From Paenibacillus senegalensis JC66 (GTDB lineage Bacteria > Bacillota > Bacilli > Paenibacillales > NBRC-103111), in contig NZ_HE610957.1 in the NCBI RefSeq assembly GCF_000285515.1, forward strand, positions 1,243,917 through 1,307,916: a DNA stretch of 64,000 bases. Direction: 5' to 3'. The notes beneath the pieces are model-generated. The model did no database searches, had not been told where the DNA came from, and saw only the letters and a program-made list of their open reading frames with translations. Every line of letters begins with the position of its first letter. Position 1 is the stretch's first letter. A program made the position numbers and the translations under genes. This document shows, in pieces, positions 29,401 through 37,905 of this stretch.

Positions 29401-30357
29401 ATGGCAGAAAAAGTATTGATTACGCCCAAATCATTCAAAAACTACAAGTTGAAAGCGCATAAGCTGCTGCATGAGCATGGCTATGAGATTATTGAAAACA
29501 ATTATGGCAGAACGATGACCGAGGAGGAAATTATCGCGGCTGCGCAAGACAACGTGGTCGGCATTATTATCGGAGTAGACCCGCTTCCCTCTCACGTACT
29601 TGAGCAATGCAAATCCCTGCGCGCCATTTCCAAATACGGGGTCGGCATGGATAATATCGACCTCAAGAGAGCGGAAGAGCTGGGGATTCTGGTGCAAAAT
29701 GCGGTAGGCACTAATTCGATTTCAGTTGCCGAGCATGCGATTGCCCTTATGTTTGCCAGCGCCAGGCATATCCCGGCGGTTGCCTCTGGCGTTAAAGCCT
29801 ACGGCTGGGAGCGCACAATCGGTTTCGAATTGACGAATAAAAACGCGGGCGTAATCGGCGGAGGACAAATCGGAAAGGAAGTGGCCAAGCGGGCGGTTGG
29901 GCTTGGAATGAAGGTTACCATCTACGACCCTTATTTTAAAGATCAGGCCTTCCTTGACACCTACAACGTGAAAAGAGAAGAAAGCTTAGAGGAAGTACTG
30001 AGACAATCCGATATTCTCTCTCTTCACCTGCCGGCTACCGAGGATACTAAAGGCCTTATCAATGCTCAAACGCTGAGCTGGATGAAGCCGACAGCCGTGC
30101 TCATCAATACGTCGCGTGGAGAGTTGGTGGATGAGGCCGCCCTGTATGACGCCCTCGCCCATAACAAAATTGCGGCGGCCGCACAAGACGTCTACTCATC
30201 CGAGCCTCCACAGCAAGGGGATCCGTTAGTGGCGCTGCCTAACTTTATATTAACGCCTCACATCGGTGCTTACACCCATGAAGCCGTGGAGCGAATGGCC
30301 ATCGTTTCCACCGAAAATCTGCTCAGCATGCTATCGCAAAAGGATGATTCACAATGA
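29401..30357 (+). CDS. D-2-hydroxyacid dehydrogenase (phosphoglycerate dehydrogenase-like)
   Basis: NAD-dependent oxidoreductase of the D-isomer-specific 2-hydroxyacid family. The 318 residues have ISKYGVGMDNIDL, the Rossmann motif GVIGGGQIGKEVAKRA near 155, INTSRGELVDEAAL near 235 with the catalytic Arg, and PHIGAYTHEA at the end with the catalytic His. There is no C-terminal ACT domain, so it is not a full-length serine-pathway SerA. A role on a sugar-acid intermediate is more likely than serine synthesis, given its neighbours. Start ATG 29401 has GGAG upstream. The stop overlaps the next start by four bases (ATGA). Confidence 0.85.
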   Translation: MAEKVLITPKSFKNYKLKAHKLLHEHGYEIIENNYGRTMTEEEIIAAAQDNVVGIIIGVDPLPSHVLEQCKSLRAISKYGVGMDNIDLKRAEELGILVQNAVGTNSISVAEHAIALMFASARHIPAVASGVKAYGWERTIGFELTNKNAGVIGGGQIGKEVAKRAVGLGMKVTIYDPYFKDQAFLDTYNVKREESLEEVLRQSDILSLHLPATEDTKGLINAQTLSWMKPTAVLINTSRGELVDEAALYDALAHNKIAAAAQDVYSSEPPQQGDPLVALPNFILTPHIGAYTHEAVERMAIVSTENLLSMLSQKDDSQ

Positions 30358-31340
30358 CCCAAGCAGACGCAAATATTCGCTCCAGCCAAGCAATCGTCAC
30401 GGTAACCGGCCCTATAACGCCTGAACAGATGGGCTTCTGCCACAGTCATGAGCATCTGTTCTTGAAGAAGGGGCAATCCGCCAAAATCGATCCCGCCCTG
30501 CAAATTGATGATTATGACAAAACGATTCAAGAGCTGAGGTTATTTCAGGAGGTCGGCGGCTCCACGATTGTGGAAGCCCAGCCGGTGGGAAGCGGACGCC
30601 ACAGCCGGTGGCTGGCAGCCGCTTCCCGGGAGACCGGCGTGCAAATTGTCGCCTCAACCGGCTTCCACAAGCTCGTTTTCTATCCTGAAGACCATTGGAT
30701 TCATTCGGCGGATGTCGATGAGCTAACCCAATTATTTATCGATGAGCTGCAGCAAGGTATGTATGCCGACGGTGAGGAGGCCTGGCCTCAGGATCAAATC
30801 CCGGCGAAAGCGGGCATCATCAAAACCGCATCTGATTTCCAAGGGGTGGGAGGACGCTATTACCGGCTTTTCAAAGCGGCGGCCCAGGCGGCCATCGCCG
30901 CCAAAGCACCGATCATGAGTCACACGGAAATGGGGCGGGCAGCTCTTGATCAGATCAAGCTGTATACCGATTTTGGCCTTGAGCCTGACCAGCTGATCCT
31001 CTGCCACCTGGACCGGGAAATGGAGAATGCCGACTATATGCTCCATGTAGCGAGCACAGGCGTATATCTAGAGCTCGATACTATCGGCCGGTTTAAGTAC
31101 CATTCCGATGAAGAGGAGATTGAGCTCATTCTCAAGCTGATAGAGGCAGGGTACGAGAATCAACTTCTGCTTTCTCTCGATACGACTCGTAAACGTTTAA
31201 AAAGCTACGGCGGGGAGCTCGGGCTCGACTATATGGCCAGAACATTCCTGCCAAAGCTTGAACAAGGAGGCGTAACCCAAGCCATAATTCGCAAGATGAT
31301 GTACGACAACCCGGCCAAAGCCTTCAGCAGAAGAAAGTAA
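30354..31340 (+). CDS. Phosphotriesterase-family metal-dependent hydrolase
   Basis: Amidohydrolase-superfamily enzyme (PF02126). The full binuclear metal set is visible: HSHEH near residue 25 (HxH), Lys in GIIKTASDF near 145, His in IMSHTEMGRA near 190, His in LILCHLDREMENA near 220 and Asp in LLLSLDTTRKR near 282. Natural enzymes of this family are often lactonases, and some characterised cog1735 members hydrolyse phosphorylated sugar lactones. That would fit between a sugar dehydrogenase and a hydroxyacid enzyme, but the substrate here is an inference. Translationally coupled to the preceding dehydrogenase. Confidence 0.85.
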   Translation: MTQADANIRSSQAIVTVTGPITPEQMGFCHSHEHLFLKKGQSAKIDPALQIDDYDKTIQELRLFQEVGGSTIVEAQPVGSGRHSRWLAAASRETGVQIVASTGFHKLVFYPEDHWIHSADVDELTQLFIDELQQGMYADGEEAWPQDQIPAKAGIIKTASDFQGVGGRYYRLFKAAAQAAIAAKAPIMSHTEMGRAALDQIKLYTDFGLEPDQLILCHLDREMENADYMLHVASTGVYLELDTIGRFKYHSDEEEIELILKLIEAGYENQLLLSLDTTRKRLKSYGGELGLDYMARTFLPKLEQGGVTQAIIRKMMYDNPAKAFSRRK

Positions 31341-31389
31341 ACTAGGTTATCCCAAGCAAAATGAAAAGAAATGGAGAGGAGACATTCCT

Positions 31390-32331
31390 ATGAAATTGCC
31401 TGAAAAAGCAACCCAACCGACCATGTATTTCATTGGCGTCACGACCACGAAATCCTCGATCATGAAGCTGTTCCCTCTGTGGGCAGAAGCATTAGGACTG
31501 AAAAATGCGGTACTGAAAGGAATCGATATCGACATTCATGCTGATCCCCAAGTGTACCGGGATGTCGTGAACTTTATTAAAGAGGATGAATTATCGTTAG
31601 GGGCTCTGGTTACCACCCACAAGATTGACCTCTATCATGCTGCCAAAGATCTCTTTGATTACCTTGACCCTTATGCCACTATGTTTGGCGAGCTTTCTTC
31701 TATTTCCAAAAAAGACGGCAAGCTTGAAGGCTATGCAAAAGACCCGATTTCCAGCGGCCTCGCTATGGAAGCTTTTATACCGGAAAATTATTGGAAGGAC
31801 CACGGCGGAGAACTGTTCGTTATCGGGGCTGGCGGCAGCGCCATTGCGATTTGTTCTTACCTGCTGAATCCGAAAAACGGTGAGAACATTCCGTCCAAAG
31901 TAGTGGTCGCTAACCGCAGCCAACCACGCCTTGATGAGATTGAGCGGATCGTGAAGGAAATTAATCCCGATGTTAACGCCGAGTACCATCTGACACCGGA
32001 GCCTGCCCAAAACGATGCCCTGCTTGCCGGAATCAAACCGCATTCCTTGATCATCAACGCTACCGGATTAGGAAAAGACCGCCCCGGATCGCCTTTAACG
32101 GACAATGGAAGCTTCCCGGAAAAGAGTCTTGTCTGGGAGCTTAATTACCGCGGAGAGCTCGATTTCATGCATCAGGCCCTTCGCCAGCAGCAAGCAAAGA
32201 GCCTTCATGTTGAGGATGGCTGGATTTACTTCATACATGGCTGGACACAGGTCGTTGCCGAAGTTTTCCACATTGACATTACCGGAGCCGTATTTGACCG
32301 CATTGAACAAATTTCCAATAACATGAGATAA
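31390..32331 (+). CDS. Divergent shikimate dehydrogenase-like oxidoreductase
   Basis: 313 residues with the AroE layout: N-terminal substrate domain, catalytic Lys in ALVTTHKIDLY (compare NVTxPxK), an Asp in GYAKDPISSGLA where AroE has NTDxxG, and a C-terminal Rossmann domain with VIGAGGSAIAI. The N-terminal GVTTTKSSIMKLFP keeps two serines but not the usual HSxSP spacing. Shikimate itself may therefore not be the substrate; a dehydrogenase for a polyhydroxylated acid or ring compound is possible. Start ATG 31390 has GAGAGGAG upstream. It lies 49 bases after the hydrolase gene and 13 before the cupin gene, in one operon. The housekeeping aroE is expected elsewhere. Confidence 0.75.
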   Translation: MKLPEKATQPTMYFIGVTTTKSSIMKLFPLWAEALGLKNAVLKGIDIDIHADPQVYRDVVNFIKEDELSLGALVTTHKIDLYHAAKDLFDYLDPYATMFGELSSISKKDGKLEGYAKDPISSGLAMEAFIPENYWKDHGGELFVIGAGGSAIAICSYLLNPKNGENIPSKVVVANRSQPRLDEIERIVKEINPDVNAEYHLTPEPAQNDALLAGIKPHSLIINATGLGKDRPGSPLTDNGSFPEKSLVWELNYRGELDFMHQALRQQQAKSLHVEDGWIYFIHGWTQVVAEVFHIDITGAVFDRIEQISNNMR

Positions 32332-32344
32332 GGAGAGACTATCT

Positions 32345-32923
32345 ATGACTGAAAACACCGTAAAACCGTTTACTCTCGATTTTAATCTGGCAACAGGCTT
32401 GTCCCAATCGAAGGAATCTACAAAGCGTACACTTTCCAAAATGAAGGGAATGTACGCAGATGACGCAGCTTTTGAAGCCGCGATCCAAGCGGGCGATCCG
32501 CTCGTTTATGAATTTTATGAGCTGGATCTGCCGGAAACGCCGGGCAACCTGCTATTCGGAACCAGCATTGTCTATCCAGGCAAAGTAGGAAATGAATACT
32601 ATATGACTAAAGGCCATTTCCACACCATTTTGGAGACCGGCGAAGTCTACTATTGCTTAAGCGGCAATGGCGCCATGCTGATGGAAAATCCCGAAGGCGA
32701 TTGGGACATTCAATATTTTGCACCGGGCCAGGCGGTCTATGTACCGCCGCGCTATGCCCATCGCAGCATCAATCTCGGCGATGAGCCTCTTGTGACGTTC
32801 TATGCCTTCCGGGCGGATGCCGGGCATGACTACGGCACGATTGAAACGAAAGGCTACCGCAAGCTTGTTGTTGAAAAAGACGGAAAGCCTGAAATCATCG
32901 ATAATCCGAAGTGGACGGAATAA
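32345..32923 (+). CDS. Cupin-type phosphoglucose isomerase (cGPI family)
   Basis: 192-residue cupin of the archaeal-type glucose-6-phosphate isomerase family (PF06560). The metal site is clear: TKGHFHTILETGEVYY near residue 88 supplies two His and a Glu, and VPPRYAHRSINLG near 140 supplies the last His. This family interconverts aldose and ketose phosphates; a bacterium with an ordinary Pgi would need it only for a special sugar phosphate. The last gene of the rightward operon, followed by a bidirectional terminator. Start ATG 32345 has AAGGAGAG upstream. Confidence 0.85.
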   Translation: MTENTVKPFTLDFNLATGLSQSKESTKRTLSKMKGMYADDAAFEAAIQAGDPLVYEFYELDLPETPGNLLFGTSIVYPGKVGNEYYMTKGHFHTILETGEVYYCLSGNGAMLMENPEGDWDIQYFAPGQAVYVPPRYAHRSINLGDEPLVTFYAFRADAGHDYGTIETKGYRKLVVEKDGKPEIIDNPKWTE

Positions 32924-33032
32924 AAACGGCACAGCATTCCATCATCCATTATCGCAGTAAAATGCACTGAAATTAAAGATACTAAAGATACCGTCTAATA
33001 GGCCCTCTTCCAAATAAAGTTATCAAAATAAA

Positions 33033-33066
33033 ACACCCAAGAATGTTTTACAGCATCCTTGGGTGT
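33033..33066. terminator. Bidirectional terminator between convergent arms
   Basis: ACACCCAAG (33033-33041) pairs with CTTGGGTGT (33058-33066). T-rich tails follow on both strands, so it can end both the rightward cupin transcript and the leftward dehydrogenase transcript. Confidence 0.85.
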
Positions 33067-33087
33067 TGACTTTTTAAGGTGTTCCTA

Positions 33088-34107
33088 TTACTCCATTTCA
33101 ATCATAACCTTCATCGCTTTGTCCTTCTGCTGATCAATAATGTCATAAGCTTCTTTATAGTCTCTGAATTTTACCCGATGAGTGATCAGCGTATCGAAAT
33201 CGATTAATCCTTCCCTAACAAGCTGGATAGCTTCGATAAAATCTTCTTCTCTATACATGGCACTGCCCAGGAGGGATAGTTCGTGATCCTGTACGTACCC
33301 CATATTGACGGTCGCCATATCGCCAAATACACCGACAACGACAATCGTGCTGCCTTTTCTCGCATAATCGATCGCTTGGTTGATTGTAGCGGTAATCCCG
33401 ATACACTCAAAGATATAGTCCGCCCGATCCTTGCCATAATGGGATATAATTGCTTCCGGCAAGCTCTCATTCCGGGCATCAACTGTCTTAATTCCGCATT
33501 TCCGCGCCACTTCAAGACGGTAAGGGCTTAGTTCGGAGATAAGCACATCGCCCGCTCCCATCGCTTTTGCTGTCTGTGCAACCAGATTGCCGATCGGACC
33601 ACCGCCCAGTACTACAATCTTCTTCCCTTTTATCTCTCCTGCGCGTCTTACCGCATGCACGGCGACAGCGAGCGGCTCGATCAAGGCTCCATGCTCCCAG
33701 CTCATATCATCAGGAAGCGCCAAAGCTTTATCGGCATCTACCACAAAATATTCACTGGCCATCCCTGTCGTTTGAAATCCCATGACTTTCAGTTCTTCAC
33801 AGTCATTGTACAAACCATGGGTGCAAGGGAAACACTCCCCGCATACAACTTGGGGCTGAATGGTAACTTTGTCCCCGACTTTAACATTAGTTACTTCAGA
33901 GCCAACCTCGACTACCTGGGCGGAAACCTCATGCCCCTGCACGACAGGATAACTCGTATATGGATGCTTCCCGTGATTAACATGAATATCGGATCCGCAT
34001 ACCCCTATGCTTTTCATTTTAATCTTGATCTGATTGGCTTTCACCTCTGGAACGGGCACATCGTTAAATTCGATTTTACCGGGTTCGGTCATAATGGCTT
34101 GGATCAT
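33088..34107 (-). CDS. Zinc-dependent MDR alcohol/polyol dehydrogenase 1
   Basis: 339-residue medium-chain dehydrogenase of the sorbitol/threonine dehydrogenase type. Catalytic zinc residues are in GVCGSDIHVNHGKHP and GHEV, and the structural-zinc cluster is CGECFPCTHGLYNDC near 95. The NAD site is VVLGGGPIGNLVAQ near 170. Substrates in the family are polyols, sugar alcohols and L-threonine. Start ATG 34107 has GGGGAG nine bases upstream. It is the last gene of the leftward catabolic set, followed by the shared terminator. Confidence 0.85.
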   Translation of the reverse strand: MIQAIMTEPGKIEFNDVPVPEVKANQIKIKMKSIGVCGSDIHVNHGKHPYTSYPVVQGHEVSAQVVEVGSEVTNVKVGDKVTIQPQVVCGECFPCTHGLYNDCEELKVMGFQTTGMASEYFVVDADKALALPDDMSWEHGALIEPLAVAVHAVRRAGEIKGKKIVVLGGGPIGNLVAQTAKAMGAGDVLISELSPYRLEVARKCGIKTVDARNESLPEAIISHYGKDRADYIFECIGITATINQAIDYARKGSTIVVVGVFGDMATVNMGYVQDHELSLLGSAMYREEDFIEAIQLVREGLIDFDTLITHRVKFRDYKEAYDIIDQQKDKAMKVMIEME

Positions 34108-34217
34108 TTGTCTGCTCTCCCCTCATGAATTCTGTAAAGCTGAAGGCAACATCCGGTAAGATCAGCTAACCCCTGTTAGTTCTCCTTATATAGAACCGGT
34201 GTTGACTTTCTGCCAGC

Positions 34218-35249
34218 TTAATAAGTGATAATCGCCTTCTTCGGAATTTGATGATTGTTGTACTTGTCAAAAGCCTCCAATATATGGTCAAACTTAAAAT
34301 AATCCGAAATGAAGTCCTTCAGGTTAATCTCACCGGCTCTTATCCATTGCAGGATCCGCTCCAAGGCTTCTGCTTCCTCATGCTTGTAAGGCATCTGCTG
34401 AAAATTAATTTTCCAATTATAAGGAGCCTTGCTCCAATCCAGCTGCATCCGGTTATGGCTTGGAACACCATAACAAAGAATTTCACCGCGATCGGCCAGC
34501 AGTTCCATCGCATGATTCATAATCTCCGTAGACCCTACCGCATCTAGAACATAGTTGACACCATCCGGATACAGCGTACGGATCGCCTGGGTAACGTCAC
34601 ATTCCCTGCTGTTAAAAGCCGCCTTCGCTCCATTTTGCAAAAGAAGATTTTTCTTCGCTTCGCTTCTGGCCACACCGATAATCGATTTGATTCCCATCAG
34701 ACTCATCAATTTGATGAAGGTAACGGCGACAGGACCGCTGCCAAAGACGACAATACTATCGTCCCTGCCCACATTAAAATAGGTAATGCTGCTGTACACT
34801 TCCCGCAGCGTTACAAGCATAGCCGCATCCACCGGGTCAATATCGTCCGGAACGATCTGCTGCGCGTAAGCGGCATCCGGCACCTGGCCTTCCGGGTATG
34901 CAGCCTTGTCATGAATAACTCCGTATTCACTGAAGGCGCCCCAGGCCGAGCCTAATGAGCCATAAAGCTCTTTATCAGCATCGTTGAACGGAAGCAGGAC
35001 GACATCGCCTACCTTGAAGCTTGTGACTTCAGAGCCGACCTCCACAACCCGGCCTACCCCCTCATGCCCGAGCATAAGAGGGTAGTTTTCCATGGGGATT
35101 CCTTTAAAGCCCAATTTGATAATCGTAGAATCCGTGCCGCATATCCCGCAGCTGATCATTTTGACTAGGGCTTGCTTGGAGCTGTATTTCGGGATCGGGA
35201 TTTGTTTAACCTGTAACTGGCCATTAGCGTCCACTACTAATGTTCTCAT
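34218..35249 (-). CDS. MDR dehydrogenase 2 without structural-zinc cysteines
   Basis: 343-residue MDR protein. The catalytic-zinc motifs are kept (CGICGTDSTIIK and LMLGHEGVGR), and the cofactor loop is VVFGSGPVAVTFIK near 175. The stretch that normally holds four cysteines (around residues 88-110) reads NDADKELYGSLGSAWG, so no structural zinc can bind. Such versions occur among sugar-alcohol dehydrogenases but are less common than the usual form. Start ATG 35249 (MRTLVVDANG) was preferred over the TTG at 35258, which lacks spacing to a binding site. It follows the permease gene by about 40 bases. Confidence 0.8.
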   Translation of the reverse strand: MRTLVVDANGQLQVKQIPIPKYSSKQALVKMISCGICGTDSTIIKLGFKGIPMENYPLMLGHEGVGRVVEVGSEVTSFKVGDVVLLPFNDADKELYGSLGSAWGAFSEYGVIHDKAAYPEGQVPDAAYAQQIVPDDIDPVDAAMLVTLREVYSSITYFNVGRDDSIVVFGSGPVAVTFIKLMSLMGIKSIIGVARSEAKKNLLLQNGAKAAFNSRECDVTQAIRTLYPDGVNYVLDAVGSTEIMNHAMELLADRGEILCYGVPSHNRMQLDWSKAPYNWKINFQQMPYKHEEAEALERILQWIRAGEINLKDFISDYFKFDHILEAFDKYNNHQIPKKAIITY

Positions 35250-35289
35250 AAGCCCCAACCTTTCCTAAAATGCTGGCTTGGTATAAAGA

Positions 35290-36249
35290 TTAGATCGTTT
35301 TTTCCGATTTATTAGTAAGAATTTGCAGGAATACAGCCGCTATAATGATGAAGCCTTTAATAATATCCTGCGGGTAAGACGGAATGGCCATCAAGTTCAT
35401 AATGTTGCCGATAATTCCTAGAATCAATCCGCCTGCAACGGCTTTGACAACAAAGCCTTTACCTCCTGCAAGACTCGCCCCTCCAATAACGCATGCTGCA
35501 ATTGCATCCAGCTCTTGTCCCATCCCGATGGTGGCACTTCCGGTTGAAGACCTCGCAGCGATAAACACGCCTGCTAAAGCGGCCAATGCGGCGGATACGG
35601 CGTAAGCCGACATGACGTATCTTTTGGTGCGGATACCGGCAAGCTGGACAGCGGTTTGGTTACTGCCGATCGCAATAACAATTCGTCCCCATGCGGTATA
35701 TTTTTGCACTAAAGCAAAAGCAATAATTAACACTACGGCAATAATAATAATAGGGAAAAAATAAGATTTGCTCACAAGTGTATCCAAAGTTCCCGGCGCC
35801 AATTTAACCGGTCTTCCCTCGGTAATCACAAAAGAGGCACCCCTGGCAATGGTCATCGTAGCCAATGAGGCGACAAACCCCTGTATACCGGCATAAGCTA
35901 CTAATATACCCGTGAAGACTCCGAAAATAATCCCTATCAGTACAGCAAGAACAATAGCGGGAGCAAAATTCATGCCAAAATCGCTGATTAATATGGCGGA
36001 TACCGTTGCTCCGACTGCCATGACCGAACCAACGGACAAGTCAATTCCGCCTGTGAGGATGACGAACAGCATGCCAATCGCTACTAAAATCGGCCCTGCC
36101 TGCTGAAGCAAGATGTTGCGAATATTCATTGATGTTAAGAAAGTATCAGAAAGAAGAGCACTGACAATTACTAGAAGTGCTAAAATGATATAAGTATTGT
36201 TATCTATGATGAATTGTTTCCAATTAAATCTTTTTATAGCGCTAGTCAT
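35290..36249 (-). CDS. Ribose-type sugar ABC transporter permease
   Basis: Integral membrane subunit of a carbohydrate uptake class 2 (RbsC-type) transporter. The 319 residues form about ten hydrophobic helices. Family signatures include LLQQAGPILVAIGMLFVILTGGIDLSVGSVMA near residue 45, and LDAIAACVIGGASLAGGKG with the EAA-like coupling loop near 250. It starts six bases after the stop of the ATPase gene and pairs with the binding protein at 37906-38976. Confidence 0.93.
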   Translation of the reverse strand: MTSAIKRFNWKQFIIDNNTYIILALLVIVSALLSDTFLTSMNIRNILLQQAGPILVAIGMLFVILTGGIDLSVGSVMAVGATVSAILISDFGMNFAPAIVLAVLIGIIFGVFTGILVAYAGIQGFVASLATMTIARGASFVITEGRPVKLAPGTLDTLVSKSYFFPIIIIAVVLIIAFALVQKYTAWGRIVIAIGSNQTAVQLAGIRTKRYVMSAYAVSAALAALAGVFIAARSSTGSATIGMGQELDAIAACVIGGASLAGGKGFVVKAVAGGLILGIIGNIMNLMAIPSYPQDIIKGFIIIAAVFLQILTNKSEKTI

Positions 36250-36255
36250 GATTCC

Positions 36256-37746
36256 TCATACCCCCATTGCCAGTTTGATAAGATTGTTTTCGGTCAGCTC
36301 GGTTTTGCCCACCTCTCCAACTATGGAGCCTTGCCGCATAACTAGGGCACGATCGCACAAACCGATGATTTCTGCCATTTCGGAGGAGATGACGATAACG
36401 CCCACTCCTTGTTCCGCAAGCTTGTTTATAATCTTGTAAATTTCTGTTTTCGCCCCTACGTCTACGCCCCGCGTAGGCTCGTCAAACACAATGCACTTGC
36501 AGTCGGCCGACAACCATTTGGCCAGCGCAATTTTTTGTTGATTTCCGCCGCTGAGGCTGCTGGCGTTGTCTTCCATGGAGCCGTATTTTGTTGCAATGCT
36601 TGCCAATAATTCCTTCACATACTGTTTTTCTTTTTGATGATTGATCGTGCCGGCTTTTTTTATTTTAAACATGGATGCTAGCGTGGTGTTCATCCTGATG
36701 GATTGTTCCAGCAGCAAGCCCTGTTTTTTTCTATCTTCGGGAAGAAGGCCAAATCCATGCTGGATGGCTTCTTTAGGATCTTTAAAGTTAACTTCTTTTC
36801 CATAAAAAATAACTTTTCCGGATTTCCTTTTATCCGCGCCAAAAATAGCTCTCATTGCTTCGGTTCTGCCTGATCCTACGAGTCCGCTAAAGCCTACAAC
36901 TTCACCTTTTTTCACCGTAAAGCTAACATCTTTTACCAGGTCACCTGCGCTTAAGTTTTCAACCCTTAGTATTTCTTCGCCTATTTCAGCATTCCGATCA
37001 GGGAACAATTGAGTGATCTCCCGGCCAACCATCATCTGTACCAATTCTTCTTTATTGATGGATGCTGTAGGTACCGTGCCTACATAGCCTCCGTCCTTCA
37101 AAACGGTGATATGATCGCTAATCTCCAGCAATTCCTCCAGACGGTGAGAAATATAAATAATGCTGACGCCATTTTCTTTCAAATTCTTAATAATGGAGAG
37201 CAGCTTACGAGTCTCCGTAAAGGTAAGAACCGCTGTCGGCTCGTCAAATACCAGCACCTTGGAGTTCCTCTCCAGACATTTGGCGATTTCAACGATTTGC
37301 TGATAGGCAACACTCAGGCTTCCTACCTTGGCCTCCGGGTCGATATCCTCGAATCCCAGCTTCACCAACTGCTCCTTGGCTCTCTTTTTCAGATGCTTCC
37401 AGTTGATAAACAAGCCGGATTCAGCCAGTCTGTCGATAAAAATATTTTCGGCTACCGTCAGATCAGGCGCCAGCATGAATTCCTGATAAATAACGGAGAC
37501 TCCAAGATTAATAACACTTTTAGGCGAAGTGATTTTCGCTTCTTCACCATCAATTAAAATCTGGCCATCATCTTTCTGATAAGCTCCGGCGAGGATTTTC
37601 ATCAAGGTAGATTTTCCAGCGCCATTCTCGCCTATCAGAGCATGTATTTCTCCCTTCCTCACTTTAAGGGAAACATCCGTCAGCGCTTTAACGCCGCCAA
37701 AATGTTTAGATATATTATTCATTTCGATAATATAATCATCCCGCAT
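36256..37746 (-). CDS. Sugar ABC transporter ATPase with two ABC domains (RbsA-type)
   Basis: 496 residues with two fused ATP-binding cassettes. Domain 1 has Walker A IGENGAGKST near 36, signature GSLSVAYQQ and Walker B VLVFDEPTA. Domain 2 has the usual degenerate P-loop GLVGSGRTE near 290, signature SLSGGNQQK and Walker B CIVFDEPTRG. This division of labour is normal for the RbsA/MglA/XylG group, in which one site hydrolyses ATP. Start ATG 37746 has GGGGAG upstream. It follows the binding-protein gene after a terminator-like hairpin. Confidence 0.95.
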   Translation of the reverse strand: MRDDYIIEMNNISKHFGGVKALTDVSLKVRKGEIHALIGENGAGKSTLMKILAGAYQKDDGQILIDGEEAKITSPKSVINLGVSVIYQEFMLAPDLTVAENIFIDRLAESGLFINWKHLKKRAKEQLVKLGFEDIDPEAKVGSLSVAYQQIVEIAKCLERNSKVLVFDEPTAVLTFTETRKLLSIIKNLKENGVSIIYISHRLEELLEISDHITVLKDGGYVGTVPTASINKEELVQMMVGREITQLFPDRNAEIGEEILRVENLSAGDLVKDVSFTVKKGEVVGFSGLVGSGRTEAMRAIFGADKRKSGKVIFYGKEVNFKDPKEAIQHGFGLLPEDRKKQGLLLEQSIRMNTTLASMFKIKKAGTINHQKEKQYVKELLASIATKYGSMEDNASSLSGGNQQKIALAKWLSADCKCIVFDEPTRGVDVGAKTEIYKIINKLAEQGVGVIVISSEMAEIIGLCDRALVMRQGSIVGEVGKTELTENNLIKLAMGV

Positions 37747-37815
37747 ATTCTGTCTCCCCTTTCTATCAGCCGTAATCCAGGCGCCAGCCTAATGCAATGA
37801 GATTGCGGAAGAAAA

Positions 37816-37844
37816 AATCCTCCTCTTTCGTCAAAAGGAGGATT
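37816..37844 (-). terminator. Attenuator-like terminator between binding-protein and ATPase genes
   Basis: AATCCTCCT and AGGAGGATT pair around an 11-base loop on the minus strand and end in TTTTC. Such partial terminators are a usual way to make more binding protein than membrane subunits. Confidence 0.7.
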
Positions 37845-37905
37845 CTTTCTTAATGCTGACTCAACGGCTCTATTATCTAATCCATTCAGCTTCTCTATTA
37901 AGTTA

